From Hypomesus transpacificus (Eukaryota > Chordata > Actinopteri > Osmeriformes > Osmeridae): a stretch of 64,000 bases of DNA. Numbering within the stretch: position 1 is the first letter of the stretch; each line of letters starts with the position of its first letter. Positions 15,242 to 28,505 of this stretch are shown here, piece by piece. The notes under the pieces were generated by a model, which saw only the letters and a list, made by a program, of their open reading frames with translations, ran no database searches and had not been told where the DNA came from. The translations under genes and the position numbers were made by a program. The DNA lies in NCBI RefSeq assembly GCF_021917145.1, contig NC_061062.1:2019202-2083201 (forward strand), given 5' to 3'.

Positions 15242-15381
15242 TATCTTCCCTTCCTGTCTCTTACCAATGAACATAGAAGATTATAGATTTCATACACATA
15301 CATATATGCATATGACCAACATTTCCACTACACTGGTACTGTTTATGTTAGTATTTTTTCACAAAGGTTAAAGTTCGGAGC

Positions 15382-16041
15382 TTATTGTGTTCTGTATTTT
15401 TCATCTCTTGCATCAGTCTGTTTTTTCCGTTCAATATGCTGTGTGGATGCATTTGAAACAAACACTTTTCTCAGTACGTAATTGTAAGATCTTGTGGTGT
15501 TACTGTTGTAGGGGTCCTGTTGACCAAAGCTCGACTTTTGAGTTAGACAGTTATTTGACAAAAGCAAGTGCTGCCATCTTCTGAAAGGCTCCGTTGTTTG
15601 CACTATTGCCATGTGTTTTTGTCTTAAATCCGCAAACGTCAAGGTGGCCCAAGTAGGCGGTTGTCTCCACCAAACTTTATTCATCACCGCATTAGATGAA
15701 TTGTGAAAGTCTGAACTTGGGCTTCCAGTATCAGAGTACAGTTCTGCTTTTTCAAAAGCCTTGTTGTCCATAGTCACACGATCCACCAGGATGCTGCAGC
15801 TGGCTGCTTGGGCCTCAGACAGCCTGGGCTGAGTGGATCTCCAGGGGTTGTTTGTTCTAGAACCCAGAGATGAGACACTGCATCTAAGTCTCTCCAGAGC
15901 TCTGCTGTACCGTTTCTGCTGTTGCTCGATTTCCTTCATACAGTACCTGCGTTCCAGCTCCAAACCATGAAGCAGGTGTTTATGCTGCTGGATTTGGTAC
16001 CTGTGTAGTCCACGCATTGTGTCACCCTGCAACTCCTGCAT
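15382..16041 (-). CDS. Unrecognised 219-codon frame with N-terminal coiled-coil-like segment
   Basis: I do not recognise this protein. The first 55 residues are rich in Gln, Glu, Arg, Leu and His with heptad-like spacing (HKHLLHGLELERRY, EIEQQQKRYSRALERL), suggesting a coiled coil. The middle is Ser/Thr/Asn-rich, and there is a Trp-rich patch (WWRQPPTWATL) at about residues 120-130. There is no signal peptide or membrane segment. Just upstream of the ATG the minus strand reads TTTTCTTCTTTCATAAAAG followed by G, a good splice acceptor, so this may be the coding exon of a gene with an upstream non-coding exon. It lies between arf6 and aspg on the opposite strand to aspg. The opposite strand has only short frames. 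It could be a lineage-specific coiled-coil gene or a chance frame. Confidence 0.5.
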   Translation of the reverse strand: MQELQGDTMRGLHRYQIQQHKHLLHGLELERRYCMKEIEQQQKRYSRALERLRCSVSSLGSRTNNPWRSTQPRLSEAQAASCSILVDRVTMDNKAFEKAELYSDTGSPSSDFHNSSNAVMNKVWWRQPPTWATLTFADLRQKHMAIVQTTEPFRRWQHLLLSNNCLTQKSSFGQQDPYNSNTTRSYNYVLRKVFVSNASTQHIERKKQTDARDEKYRTQ

Positions 16042-16429
16042 GTTGTTGATTTATCCTTTTATGAAAGAAGAAAAATGTTGACGTATCACTCTATCAGTAG
16101 CCAGATTATCATTAAAAAACACCTGATCTTTTGTTACTTGTACTTATCACACAAGTGCAATAATAATCCCTACCCAAACAGTAATATTCGAGCAAGCACA
16201 TAAATTAGATACTCCAAATTTTGGCTTAATATCACATCGAGCATCTTGATTGATTTAGAGCAGGCAAATAAGTTACTGATAAATCATATACAGTACTTGG
16301 TCGAATACCTGTTGACCAATATTGTACAGGGATGCTTTAAGAGCGACAAAATAATTGTATTATAAGAATAATAATAAAATCACTCACTTGAAGATCTAAT
16401 CAGCTTTGATGGAAGTTAGAAACATCTTC

Positions 16430-16955
16430 AGCAGTATTGTTGCTTCTGCACAAGGAAGAAGAGAAAATGTTTGTTCTCCCTGACTGTCTTGGTCTCCGAG
16501 GTGGTCTATCTCATGATGTCACACAATGCACTGGGCAAGGTGCACGTATCTGTTCGTGTGATCTCTTGATAAACTTTATTTACAGCACTCTGGATTTCCA
16601 GACAACGAAGCAGATCTGAATCCCTGCCAACTTTCAGATAACTGATATGAATAAACTCAGACTAAATCAATAAAGAAAATTCTCGTAAATAGATGGAGCA
16701 TTAAACTTGGGTCTGATAGCCTGCCAGATCTGATGTTGCATGAGTCTATACAAGTAGGTTAGGGTTAGTTGTTGTTGTGATGCAAGAAAGAGACAATGAT
16801 AAACTTTTGCCAATTAAATATTTACAGCTGAGTTCAGATGACTACAACCACTGTGTAGAAGACACAATGAGCAGCCCATCATTAATGTTTTACTAACAGT
16901 GTTCCATTCACTAGCCTCCTTGAACTGTCTTTAATTATAGAACAGAGAAAATATT
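16430..16955. repeat. Dispersed repeat, about 520 bp, copy A
   Basis: This segment matches 43,914-44,455 over its whole length, with small indels and roughly 85% identity by eye. Shared landmarks are GTTGCTT..CACAAGGA, TCATGATGTCACACAAT, GGATTTCCAGACAAC, GCCTGCCAGATCTGATGTTG and GAGCAGCCCATCATTAATG. A partial third piece is at 17,218-17,325. Neither copy has terminal repeats or a transposase that I can identify, so the class is unknown. Confidence 0.85.
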
Positions 16956-17217
16956 TGAGCTATGCAAGTGGGCCACAAAGTGGAAAAGGTCGGGAATGGC
17001 TTGTCTATAACATAAAGACTATTTCTACACTTCAGTGTCACTGTTTGAATAATAGGGAACAGGTTAGATATAGTGTATCCTAATCTGTAATATTTAATGT
17101 TTGATAGCAGGTAAATAAGTGACTTAAAAGATATCACTTTTGCGAAGAGTTTAACAGGTATGAATATATTCTGATTAAGTTGAGTTAAACTAATCATGCA
17201 AGGGCGCTATAAAGTGT

Positions 17218-17325
17218 GCTAGCCTTAGTTGTTGTGATGCAAGAAAGGGACAATGATAGAATTTTGGCCATGAAATATTTACACTTGAGTTCAGTTGACT
17301 AAAACCACAGTTCAGAAGACGAGAA
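17218..17325. repeat. Partial copy of the 520-bp dispersed repeat
   Basis: TTGTTGTGATGCAAGAAAGG, ACAATGATAG and TTGAGTTCAG repeat part of the 16,430 and 43,914 copies. The rest of the unit is missing. Confidence 0.7.
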
Positions 17326-17344
17326 ATACCTATTGTTATTAGAG

Positions 17345-17625
17345 TTCCTCCGGTAGGAAAACCCGATTGTTATTGGTATTACAGTTGTTCCATGGGAGTC
17401 AATGGGAGCCCCAAACATGGCCCACATGAGACAATTGGTGGCGCTACAGGCCACGCCCCAATATGTCAATTTTCAAAGTGATGCCTTTTGCAGACCATAA
17501 GTCCCAAAATTCTGAAATTAAGTACATATGCCTTACTGTTCATTAGGGGAAAAAAGCCTCAAGAACCTATAACGGCTGTCATATTGGAGTTTTCTGTACA
17601 ATAAAGATTTGTCCAAAACGACAAT
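17345..17625. repeat. Dispersed repeat fragment (GAGTTCCTCCGGTAGGAA type)
   Basis: A segment with TCAATGGGAGCCCCAAACAT and CAAGAACCTATAACGG resembles part of 19,985-20,090 (CAAGAACCCATAATG, then an ACAGT..ATTTGT run). This indicates a multi-copy element of unknown class. Confidence 0.45.
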
Positions 17626-17871
17626 AGCCTACTACAAGTCTGTGTCTCATGAGTTGTTTGCTAATTGTCTTTTTTCTCTCTCGTTGTCTAAGTCTATTGT
17701 ACACAAATCTGAGAAATAGTTGATTGTAAGATGAAAAATAGATTTATTGTGAATATTTTAAATGTTAATGCTACGGATTCCAAACACTGTCTTAAGGGTT
17801 TCTGAAAAGGGTGAGGTGACCAAGCCCCCACCCTCACTCCTTGGACAAGTAGCCATTCTGTGGCTGGTTCG

Positions 17872-18054
17872 GAGTCAGCGGTTAGGGAATCGGGCTATTA
17901 ATCAGAAGGTTGCTGGTTCGATTCTCGTCCATGTCAAATGACGTTGTGTCCCTGGGCAAGGCACTTCACCCTACTTGCCTCGGGGGAAATGTCTCTGTAC
18001 TTACTGTAAGTCGTTCTGGATAAGAGCGTCTGCTAAATGACTAAATGTAAATGT
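17872..18054 (+). mobile_element. tRNA-derived SINE, copy 1
   Basis: The head reads like a tRNA promoter: the A-box region AGCGGTTAGGGAATCGGG, then the B-box GCTGGTTCGATTC. The body runs through GGGCAAGGCACTTCACCCTA. The tail GATAAGAGCGTCTGCTAAAT followed by short AATGT repeats is shared with fish L2-type LINEs, which are thought to move it. Six other copies or fragments lie in this window. Confidence 0.9.
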
Positions 18055-18455
18055 GGTTTGCCTACTGCTAATGCTACTGTTAAAAGAAACAGAAGGACTT
18101 CTTCAGAACTATAAAGTTTAATCAACCAATTTCAGTTGTTGTGTTTGTTAGTGAAGATAATCATGTTGGTCACCCTGATTGTGTATGTTGTGTAGTTTAA
18201 TGGGACCAGAGAGTCTAAGGATGATTTTGTATTTTGAGTTTGCTGTACTCTCACCAGTTACATATGCAAGTTGTCCTCCTGACCCTTGTCACTTCTGCAA
18301 TGATGACTGAGATTTACTGAGAACTTAGGAAGAGTTGCAATATCTGCAGTTTTTTTGCCAGAAGTAATGATTCCCTGACCAGTATCTGTGGAATACATAT
18401 AGGTTCAGCGGGCCCAGCATAGTTTATCTAGATAGATTTTATTGTACTTCTTAAA

Positions 18456-18486
<31 letters not shown>

Positions 18487-21400
18487 CACTTTAGCAACTC
18501 ATAAGGATGGCAATGAACACAGAATAGTAACCTATCGTCCTCAGTAGAAAGGAGAGTAGTAGACTATAAGAGTAGAAAGGAGGGTAGTAGACTGCAGTCT
18601 ATGTAGGTAGGCCTAGACTATGCTGGAATCACACTTAAGGAAGCAAACTCACTGTAGCCTAACCTTGACGACTGTTCAGTCTGTCTGCATCTGTGTGTGT
18701 CTTTTGCATGTGGGACATTGTTGAACAGGGTTGGTGACTCAGAAAGGTTTAGCAAAGGCAAGTATATGCCAGGAAATACGAAGGGTATACTTTGCTCCAA
18801 AATGGGAACCCTGAATTTCATCATCAGTTTTCCAGGGAATCTTGAAACACAAACAATCAAGGAGACTTTTTATTAAATGGTATTTTCATTGTTTAAATTA
18901 GCCTGTTGACAAGCTTCTGTATTACTTCATCCTCTCCTTCTGGCTTTCCCAAAGTTATAGGTGCAATATACTGTCCCCATGGGTGTATCCAGGTCCACTG
19001 GAGGATTTAGGGGCTGACTGCCTGGTGCCCCCAGGGTTGAAAAAGCATTTCTAAAATACTCTCTAGAGTGGCAAAAATTAGACAAAGGATGCCCCTCTAT
19101 AAATGTCAAAACATGTCTTAATGAGTTCCTTTATAGTAGAGAAAATGTGATGCAGTACCCTATAAGGTGCCCTTACCATGGTCTATATTTGACTGTTCCC
19201 GTGCCCTTACTTCCAATGGAAAAGGGTGCTGCGTTTTTCAACATTTCGAAGGTTACTTTTTGTAAGAAAAAAACATATTTTTCAACCTTTCAAAAGTTTT
19301 TGACCATGAATATTTTTGTGAAAATCTTTTTTTCCCTTTCGAAAAGTTTTTATCCTCAGTTCCTCATGACTCTTGTGCAATGACTGAGATACTGAGAACA
19401 ATATCTGCAGTTTTCTTGCCGAATCAGGAAACACAAAAAACTGTTAAATCGCGTTTCGAGGTTTTTGGGTTACTTTTAAACCTCATGTGGCCACAGCATT
19501 TTTGCCTTGGGATGACCTGCGATGGGAGAGCGGGAAATAGCAGGGATGGGGAGAGCGAGCACTAACAGTTCATAACCTATACACACTTCCTTTACTAATG
19601 TGTTTCCTCACTTTCATAAAGTCATTGTTGCTCCGTGTCTCTGTTCAATGATAGGAAGCGGCATGATTAAATAATTTGTTGTAATGAACCAATGAAACGT
19701 GAGAATAGCAGAAAACAAGGAAATATTAATCCACCAGTCATTTTAACGATGGAGGCATCTATTGGATAAATGTGGTAACTCTTTCGTTGTACACCCAAAA
19801 AATACTGGGCTAGTTTTCAGGCATTTTGGGCTGGTTTTTGAGCACTCGTTGGGCTGGAAATGTTTGCTGGACTCAGGTGTGATGTCATTCCCAGTCCTGA
19901 GTCAAAACTTTTAAAGAATGGATCTCTGCATGATGGGCTCAACAAGAGCACAGGTGGCCTTACAGAACACGCTTCAAAGTTGTCACTTTCAAAAGGGTGT
20001 TATTTTGACCTCATCAGGCCAACATGTCTCAAGAACCCATAATGTCGGAAACATGGATTTTTCTCTACAGTGACAATTTGTGAATAATAAAAAAAATAAA
20101 ATCAGCCATTACTCCAATTGTCTTGAAATGTTGTGGGCATGTATGAAATACATGTCTGTGTCAGGTCAATTTTGAAATGGTTTGGAATGTTGAGGAGGAA
20201 CCTGCATATTAGAAGCATGCCATATATGTATTTACAGTTTGTTTCCAAGGGTGGAATGGGGGGCTGTATTAAGAATGAATCAACAGCCATGGGACACTAG
20301 TCAAGAGTGTAATCTTGATGGTTTTATTTGAGTTCAAACTGAACAGTCACCTGTAGGCTAAGGGATAAATGCACCGATCAACAAATTCAGTTGATCGGTT
20401 TTAACAGTTGTTAAAATCTTTCTGTGGAAATCGTCTAAATAGGCCTATCTGTGTTAAGTTTTGTAGGGAAGCTCTCCATTTTTTGTCAAATTATCTGTGA
20501 TGAAAGTTATAACATTTTCTACAGCAGTATTCATGCTTCTGGACAAGGATAATTTATTGGTAACTATTCATTTTGCAGAGGCTTTTATCCAGTGTGCGAA
20601 TTATACAATGACAATGGGGGGGGGGGGGGGGGGTCAACTTCTTTTCCAGGGCGTAAAGGGAACCCAGTACAGCGCAGGCGCGTGCTTCAGTGAACTGAAG
20701 TCTTACAATCCCTCAAGGGCGTAACCACGCATTCTTTGGGGGGGTCGTTTACCCCCCAATATTGAGAAAATACCAATCTGTCCAGGGCCGGCCTAAGGCA
20801 TAAGCGAACTAAGTGGCTGCTTAGGGCCCCCGTGTCCACCAGAAGGCCCCCAAGAGCACATTAAATTACAGTTTTATGTAATTAATTTTTAAAACGACTC
20901 AAAGGGGCCCAAAATTCAATTCTGCTTAGGGCCCCATAAAGGCTTCGGCCGACCTTGAATCTGTCCCCCCAAATATACAGCAGAAAATATGTAAAATATA
21001 TGTTCTCCTTTGATGAACCCTGTCAATGGATCGGTCTCTTGTTGTCTTATTTATTTTCAATTTATTTCTGTTGGTTAAGAAAACTTGTGTGAGTGTGTGA
21101 ATCCCCCCATCCTAATTGTACACTCGTTTGAATCCACCTTGCGTCGTTCTGCGTTGTCATGGTCAGTCAGTTGAGAGCAAAGAAAGTAATGTTAGTTAAC
21201 TTGTTGGAGAGGAGGTAGAGTAATGGAGGATTTGAGGTTACCTAAAAAGCGGAGAAAACTGTACCAGCAGCCAAGCATACGCGGGTTTTTTCTAACAGTA
21301 AGTAACTTGATACCGAGCTAAATGTGTAAGCAGAAGGGCAGTCACTGTCCGGGGAGAAACCAACTATTCCTTTAGATGTGAATTCAAATGGTCAATGTAG

Positions 21401-22320
21401 TCTATGACTATGATATGTAGTAAACTATGTTCTAAATGTGCGAATTTTCATATATAAATATAGAATTGTAGGCAATGCACTGAACATTAACAAAAAATAT
21501 ATGGGGAAGGATATTCATTTGGACCCCCCCAATGTCTAAACCATGGTTACGTCCTTGCAATACAGTCTCTTGCTTGTTTAACGTAATGTATGCATATTAT
21601 GTTAAATCCAATCCATTACACCAGCTCATGGGGCACATTCCATTAAACAACTTTTGTAGTCAGGGCCACCAACAAAATATTCAAGAGCAAAACTTACCGG
21701 TATTAGCTAGCTAACTTACCTTTCTTGCACTTTCTCACTACGCGGTAGCTACACGGTGAGGTGATTTAACCAGCTTCTGTATTGCACACTGGTCACTCGC
21801 GCACTGTGGTTATTGAGTTATAGCGAATTTTGACTATGGCAGTGTCATTCTGTGTGTGATATTCCCTGCCATAAAGTCAACATTTCTGTGTATCGCCAAG
21901 TATGGTAAAGATATTGTAATATTTACAATAACAGGTAAGAACGATATAAATGTATCGACCACCCCCAACATGTTGATTTGACCTCTTTTTTTTTTGGGGG
22001 GGGGGGGGGGGGGGGATCCAAGTCTTAATTAGGGGGCTAATTCGCACACCATAGTAAGCAACGTACCGAGAGGAATCTACCTCTTTGGGTGGTCTTTAGT
22101 CCATAGAACAAATGAACTCATTTGTGGGGGTGGAACATAAGCTCTTGATGAGCCAATAACGACGTGTTCCCCATTTTCCCTGTTTCTGTTTCAATAAAAG
22201 GGAGAAAATATACCATTCGGCAGCATCTTGGTTGATCTGTCACTGAGAACGCGCATATGAATTATATCAACGGTGTAGCTTGTTTCAGTCGCTTGACGCA
22301 GTGAACCACCTGACAGACTA
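18055..22320. other. Intergenic, repeat-rich stretch before aspg
   Basis: This holds an A-rich plus (TA)n run at about 18,452-18,486 and a repeated block (GACTGAGAT..ACTGAGAAC..ATATCTGCAGTTTT) near 18,305-18,365 and again near 19,380-19,425. Poly-G runs are at 20,617-20,633 and 21,999-22,015. A GGGCC-rich transposon-like remnant is near 20,780-20,960. No gene is supported. Confidence 0.5.
20780..20965. repeat. Transposon-like remnant, GCTTAGGGCCCC type
   Basis: AGGGCCGGCCTAAGGCATAA is followed by GGCTGCTTAGGGCCCC, with CTGCTTAGGGCCCC again at about 20,925. This wording is common to old DNA-transposon families in vertebrate genomes, but the exact family cannot be assigned by eye. Confidence 0.45.
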
Positions 22321-22326
22321 GAATTA

Positions 22327-22579
22327 ATGGCGGAAATGAAGAGTACCTCAGTAAGTGACATGACCTCGCTCGCTAGAGCCTTGTCTTCTTCAGGTTCCCA
22401 CGAAAGGGACCAGAATGATGAATTTCACTCTCAGACTAATTTTGGTCGAGGCAGTGTGCCGCATCTCGGCCGAAAAAGAAAGTTGATGGGTTGCGGAAAC
22501 GCGGTCCACTCCTGTGAAGAAGTGTGTGTCCTTGTCATCAACACCGGAGGAACCATTGGAATGACACTCAAGGATGGCG
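22327..22579 (+). CDS. aspg: aspg copy 1 exon 1: N-terminal extension and catalytic TGGT motif
   Basis: Starts at the ATG in TTAATGGCGG and ends before GTAAGT in phase 1. The first 62 residues (Ser-rich, with [11 protein letters not shown]) have no counterpart in mammalian [17 protein letters not shown] is the first beta strand plus nucleophile loop. The copy 2 exon at 56,571 is clearly homologous but only about 60% identical in protein. Confidence 0.93.
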
Positions 22580-25423
22580 GTAAGTGGAGTTTAAATACTC
22601 GTACTGTCCCATTAGCAATCACAGCTAGCTACGGTCTGCTTCCTATGTTGTAGGTTGCCATTAGGCTATAATATGAAGCCTAACTCATTTGTAGGTTAAG
22701 AGTCCAATTGTCATCCGCCACTTGCAAGATAGTTCCGTTCTACCAAAAAAGGACCTTTAGAAGTTGATTTACTTTAACAACTTTTTCAATTGAATTTTCT
22801 GTTAAAAAAAGAGGGTGTTAATGGGCAGATCAGCAAGTGTCCTGCAGGTAGACTCAGCCCAGTTAGAGACACCCTTACATAACGCTGCTACTATTGCATA
22901 ATAGCAACAACAATAACCTTTGTATTATTAGTCCAACATGATGGCACTGAGTTTATAGCATAACAATATAAAACAAAATGTTTTTCTAGTAGTTATACCA
23001 GGAATTCATCTCCATTTCTTTTGCATGGTGCACTCAAATAGGTATAGCCTACTTTGACCTGCACTACATCAATAACACACACACATGCACACACACTTGC
23101 TGTCTCACTTTCATCAATGAGTAACTATGATGCTTATGAACGTGTTGATTTCATTTAATGTTTCCTCTGCATCTCGCTGAGTTTAATAATTATATAGTAA
23201 CTAACTTTGTGTTTAGTTTGAGGTACAGCTTTTTAATTTCTAAATAATTTCCCTAAATGTAATTAAAAAAAAACCCAGAAAAGACCAGGGGTCTCATTTA
23301 TAAAATTGTGCGTAGGATTCATACTAAAAGTGTACATACGTCCAAAAGCCTTAAATAGCGTACGCCAAAAGAAAAATCTGACTTTTAAAATCGTGTGTAG
23401 GCACACCTGTAGTTCCCTTTATAAATCACAGATCCCCCAGTGTGTACGTACGTGAATGAGCATCTTATCCTGTCCTGAACACGCTCATTTTTAACCATAA
23501 ATAGTCAATGCAAAGCACCTCATGAATGCTGATCGAGTATATTAATGACCCTGGCATGCGATTGTTCTTATGTTACGTTACGGTGAATCATTAGCCTGAC
23601 GATGTCATACTCATAATTCTAGTCAGAATATGAGTCTGATACTGCTCCATTGGGCTGTGATTATGGGGCGTGTTTCAACCGAGCCTGGAAAAAAAATGCC
23701 TCTTCACTCAATTGGATAGACCTACCCAATCAGAGCAACGTAGTATATTAACTTTGTAACGGGGGTGTAACAGACGTGGTCTTGCTCCGTCCTGAAGGCT
23801 TTATGGACCATTTGTTCGTCCCTGCCTGACTGCCAAGCGCAACCACTACCATACGCCAAAGAAAAGCTAGCTATTAGTTGACGCGGGTAGCCTGTTACAT
23901 ACCTGAGGAGTGAGTTTCACCAATTCACACCGGTTACTTAAAGGTATTCCTTCCGATAATGATAATAAGGAGTGGAAAAAAATGTGTGTGAGGAAAACAA
24001 AATATATAAATATTACGAGTAATCATTCTTCCCACATTTACTTTCTGCAGTCTGACTACAGCACACCACCACACCATCTGCGTCACCCATACCCACTGTC
24101 TCCAAAATGTGCGTAGGCATGGGTCAGAGTTTCTGTGGAGGACCGGACATTCTCAAGTCAAGTTCGTTTTTTTATGAATCACGACCTTCGCGAGGGAACA
24201 CTATAGAGCCACCATAGCTACCATGGCTTTGGGAAGCCTCAACTAGGCTTACAACGCTTTCGGGAAACACAGCCCAGCTTGATCTGACATTAAACATTAA
24301 AAGTGCCATGCCTTAACCACTAGGGCGCAGTATAAATCAAGGTGAAATCAAGAGATGAGGCACTGCTGAACAGGATAGCACATCTTAAATTGTTTTCCAC
24401 ATTCTACTGTTTCGTTCGACTTTCCCTTCACATGCTGGGAAAAAACACCCCCCCCTTTTCAGGTTTACAAGTACCTGTGTGCCATCAGTGTAGCTGTTTG
24501 ATCTGCTCTCAGCCTGATCTGTCTGTGTATCTAACCCACAGTTCTAGAACCAGAACCTAATGCTTTTGTGAAAAACCTCAAGAAGCTCATCATGTTCCAT
24601 GATGAAGACTACGCCCAGAAGACTAAACTGTACGATTACTACGATTTTCCAGAGAGCACGCTGGTCCTGCCGTAAGTGTCCTGTCTCACCCCCACCCACA
24701 CACCTGTCTCACCCCCACCCACACACCTGTCTCACCCCCACCCACACACCTGTCTCACCCCCACCCACACACCTGTCTCACCCCCACCCACACACCTGTC
24801 TCACCCCCCATCCACCTGTCTCACCCCCACCCACCTCCCCCAACATCTCATGTTTAAAAAAATATATTGATTAAAAAAAAAATAACGTTTACGTGTAGTC
24901 ATTTAGCAGACGCTCTTATCCAGAGCAATTTACAGTAAGTACAAGTGGCAAGTAGGGTGAAGTGTCTTGTCCAAGGACACAACGTAAATTGGCACGGCCG
25001 TGAATCAAACCGGCAACCTTCTGATTAATAGCTCTATTTCCTAACCGCTCAGCCATCTGAATCGCCATTTATTAAACTGGGTTTTAAACAAATACTTATT
25101 GGTTGGATGTTTTTTTTTACTACGTACTTCTGCCATGTAACATAATGAGTATTGTAACCATCTTTTTCTTGATAGTGATTGCGAGAACCACATTGCCGTA
25201 ACATTTGAATACAGTTCAGTCTAGGCCGTGTTGACAACCCCCTCTGCCCGACAGGTGAACACGTCCCTCTAAACCTTGTTTGTGTTGCCTTAACAGGATG
25301 CCCACACCTCATGCAGACCAGCTATTTCAGGGGTGCTGTAGTACTGGTAGCATACTGTCTGCCTGCATTGTGTTTGAGCCTGCTAACAAGTCTGTGTCTG
25401 TCCTGCCTAGTGTGGGTCTGTCA

Positions 25424-25474
<51 letters not shown>

Positions 25475-28470
25475 TTTGTCTGTCTGTGGCTGTCTATATG
25501 TGGCCCTGCCAGGGGGAGATCACAGAAGCGAAGGTCCCTCTGGCAGGTTGAGGGGGAGGCCTGCTATCGGTTCTCCAGATGGAGGTTGATCCAGAGCCAG
25601 GGCTCTCTGACAGGGTCCCGTTCTCCTCCTGTAGCCCCCCTCTGGTGGCTCTGAGCCTGCAGCGTGCGTTGCCTCTGCCCATGCAGCACACCTGGCCATG
25701 CCTCCAACACACCTTCAAATGAATGGGTCGTTATCAAGCTCAGCAGAAGCCTGGTAACGACCCATTCATTTGAACCAGGTGTGTTGGAACAGGGAAACAT
25801 CTCAAACATGCAGGGCAGGGGGGTCCTGAGGACCAGGGTTGGGAACCTCCAGGCTAATCGCCACACAGACACACAGCACAGCCCATTCAGGCCCTGCCAC
25901 AGTCCCAGAGCAGGAAGGGGGCAGGGTGGTGGTGCGGGGAGGGGGCAGGGGAGCGATCCAGTGCTGTTGTTTTAAAGGTTTAAGATAAGAGGGATCCCCT
26001 CAAAGACACAGCCCATTGTAGATACTGCTTGTGTGTGTGTGTGTCATGCCTCCTAGTAGTTATCTTCTTGGATGGCTGCCATGTGTCACATCTCTGGCCA
26101 CGCCCATCACTCTCATCGCCACCGTCCCACAGGATTTTGTACGAGTTGTCATCTCGTTTCTTTTCATGTCCAGTTGTGCAATTTAAATAACCTTGTCTTG
26201 CTCACATAGTAGCCTAACGATTGCTCGCATTAGCATGTGAGAGCATTGGTTTATTGTGTGTGTTGCGTTTGTATTCCTCGGATAGCGTTGGCATGAGCTG
26301 CATGTTGACTAACTGCTCTGCATAGAGAGGGACACTCCATGTGGGGAAATCTCACTTGACTAAAATTGTAACGTTGCTGAGATTCTCCATTATGCAGAGG
26401 AGGGATCTGGTTTATTGATTTATTGAAAAGCTGTAGTTAGGAGACACAGGAAGACAAGCCTTCAGTCCCCCCCTCCCTGCGTCTCCCTCATCAGCAAGCT
26501 ACTAGCCCTGCATCCCCTATCAACTCCCTGTGCCCCCCTGCCAGATACACCAGGAGATAAATGAATAATTGGCGATTTAAATATTGTTTCTAGCGGCACT
26601 ATGGCGTTAAGATGATCAACAACATATGTTGGAGGTTTGTGTGTGGAGTCTGAGCTAATTAGGAGAGTGTCTGTAGAGGCCTGTCTCCGCAACGGAGGGC
26701 TCGCCTTAACCCTTTCTCCCCCCGCTGTTCCATTCAGCCTCGCCTCCAGGTTTGGGGGCTCCCCTATGGTAATTTGGGGGGCTGGAGGGTCTCATCTCAC
26801 GTCTTAAGAAGAGAGATTAAAAGGGGAATCTTTTCATAGCTGCTTAGCCGGGCACGATCTCTTGTTAGCAGGGAAGCTGGAGACAGCTCAGCAGCTAACT
26901 TAAACTCTTCTTAAGGGGAGCTTTAATATGCATGTGAGTCCAGGGTGAGCTGGCCCTGTCTAATGAGAACAACCACCGCTACGCAGGGTGTCTGCGACAC
27001 CTGAACTGGGCCCTGTTTGATACAGACACAGATATTTGGTTGTCTCCCCGCCCCCTGACACACACACAACACACACACACACGCAAAAAAAACGGGCAAC
27101 AATAGAAACTCCATACAGCCTCGCTGCTTGATGGAGAATTGGTCCAACTTTGAAGGGGTGTCCACCCCCCATAACATGAGCTAATCCTGGCTCCTGTCTT
27201 ATCAGACCTCCATCATTCTCCTTCCATGCTCTGAAAACAGGTTCTGGCACCCTGCTGTTGAAACAGAAGGCCCAAGCAAATAGACTTTGTCTCGCTTCAT
27301 AAACTAGGCTAGGCTCGGGCCTCTCTGTTTTTCCACACGGGATCCCGTCACCGTTTCACATTTAAACACAACCAGGTTGAAACATCAGAATCTGTGTGTG
27401 TAAAAGGAGCAAAACCAAAACAAAGACGATAATGTCCCTGATCTCGTTTCCTTTTTCCACAGATGTAATCAGCTAATTTGCCTAACCAACCCTAATTGTT
27501 CTCACGCGCGTGTTTCATTCACTCACATGCACGGTTGGAGGTCTTTGTGTGTGCTGTGTCTTGCTGAGCTGAAAGCTTTAACATGATTTAAATTCATGGT
27601 CAACTTCTCTCCTGTTCAGAATGTGTAAAGACAACAAGAGGATTGTCTACACCATCTTAGACTACAATCCCTTGCTGGACTCGTCTAACATGACCCCGAA
27701 AGACTGGGGGACGATCGGGAAGGACATCGAGGTACTTCAGCCGAAACACTCACCACAACTTGTCACTCCCTCACACTTGCAACCTTTGTAAGAACCTACT
27801 TGACCAACTTTCAAAACATTCCTTCTCAACAGAATCTATAGATGTAGCACAAAACAGATGGTACTGTGGATGTCGTCATTGTGTCGATGTGCTTCACTGT
27901 TTCCATGTCTCTGGGGTAGAAATACTACGAGAAGTACGACGGCTTCGTGGTCCTCCACGGGACCGACACCATGGCGTACACGTCGTCAGCTCTGTCCTTC
28001 ATGTGCGAGCACCAGGGCAAGCCTGTGATCCTCACCGGCTCCCAGGTAACCTGCCTCCTGCACCAGAGCACCTCCATCCACCACCCTGCCCCGACACTGA
28101 CCCAACACTGCCCCCACCCTGCCCCCACCCTGCCCCCACACTGCCCCCACCCTGCCAACACCCTGCCAACACAGTAAAGATGAGAGTGGAGTAGAGATAC
28201 GACAGACAGTAGCTTAGTGGTTAGAAATAATCGACTGCAAATCAAGACGTTGCGGGTTCAGTTTCCTGTGCTGGGTATCTTAGGATAAATGTTTCTGTTG
28301 ACTCCAATGTATGTTTAGTTATTCATGAATTTATGAATTTCGGACTTTGCGATGGTGGTTTCAGGTGCCGATCTACGAGATGAGGAACGACGGCAGAGGG
28401 AACCTCATGGGGGCACTGATGATCGCTGGTCAGTTTTACATTCCTGAGGTGAGTGGAGACGTCTGTCATG

Positions 28471-28505
<35 letters not shown>

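Noticed and set aside
24599..24874. His/Pro/Thr-rich frames that include true exon 2 bases
   Set aside because: They are off-frame for aspg and continue into a 22-bp minisatellite.
27760..28194. 144-codon frame, repeated at 57,793 as 150 codons
   Set aside because: An intronic frame that crosses exon 4 in the wrong frame; its similarity between copies only reflects the gene duplication.
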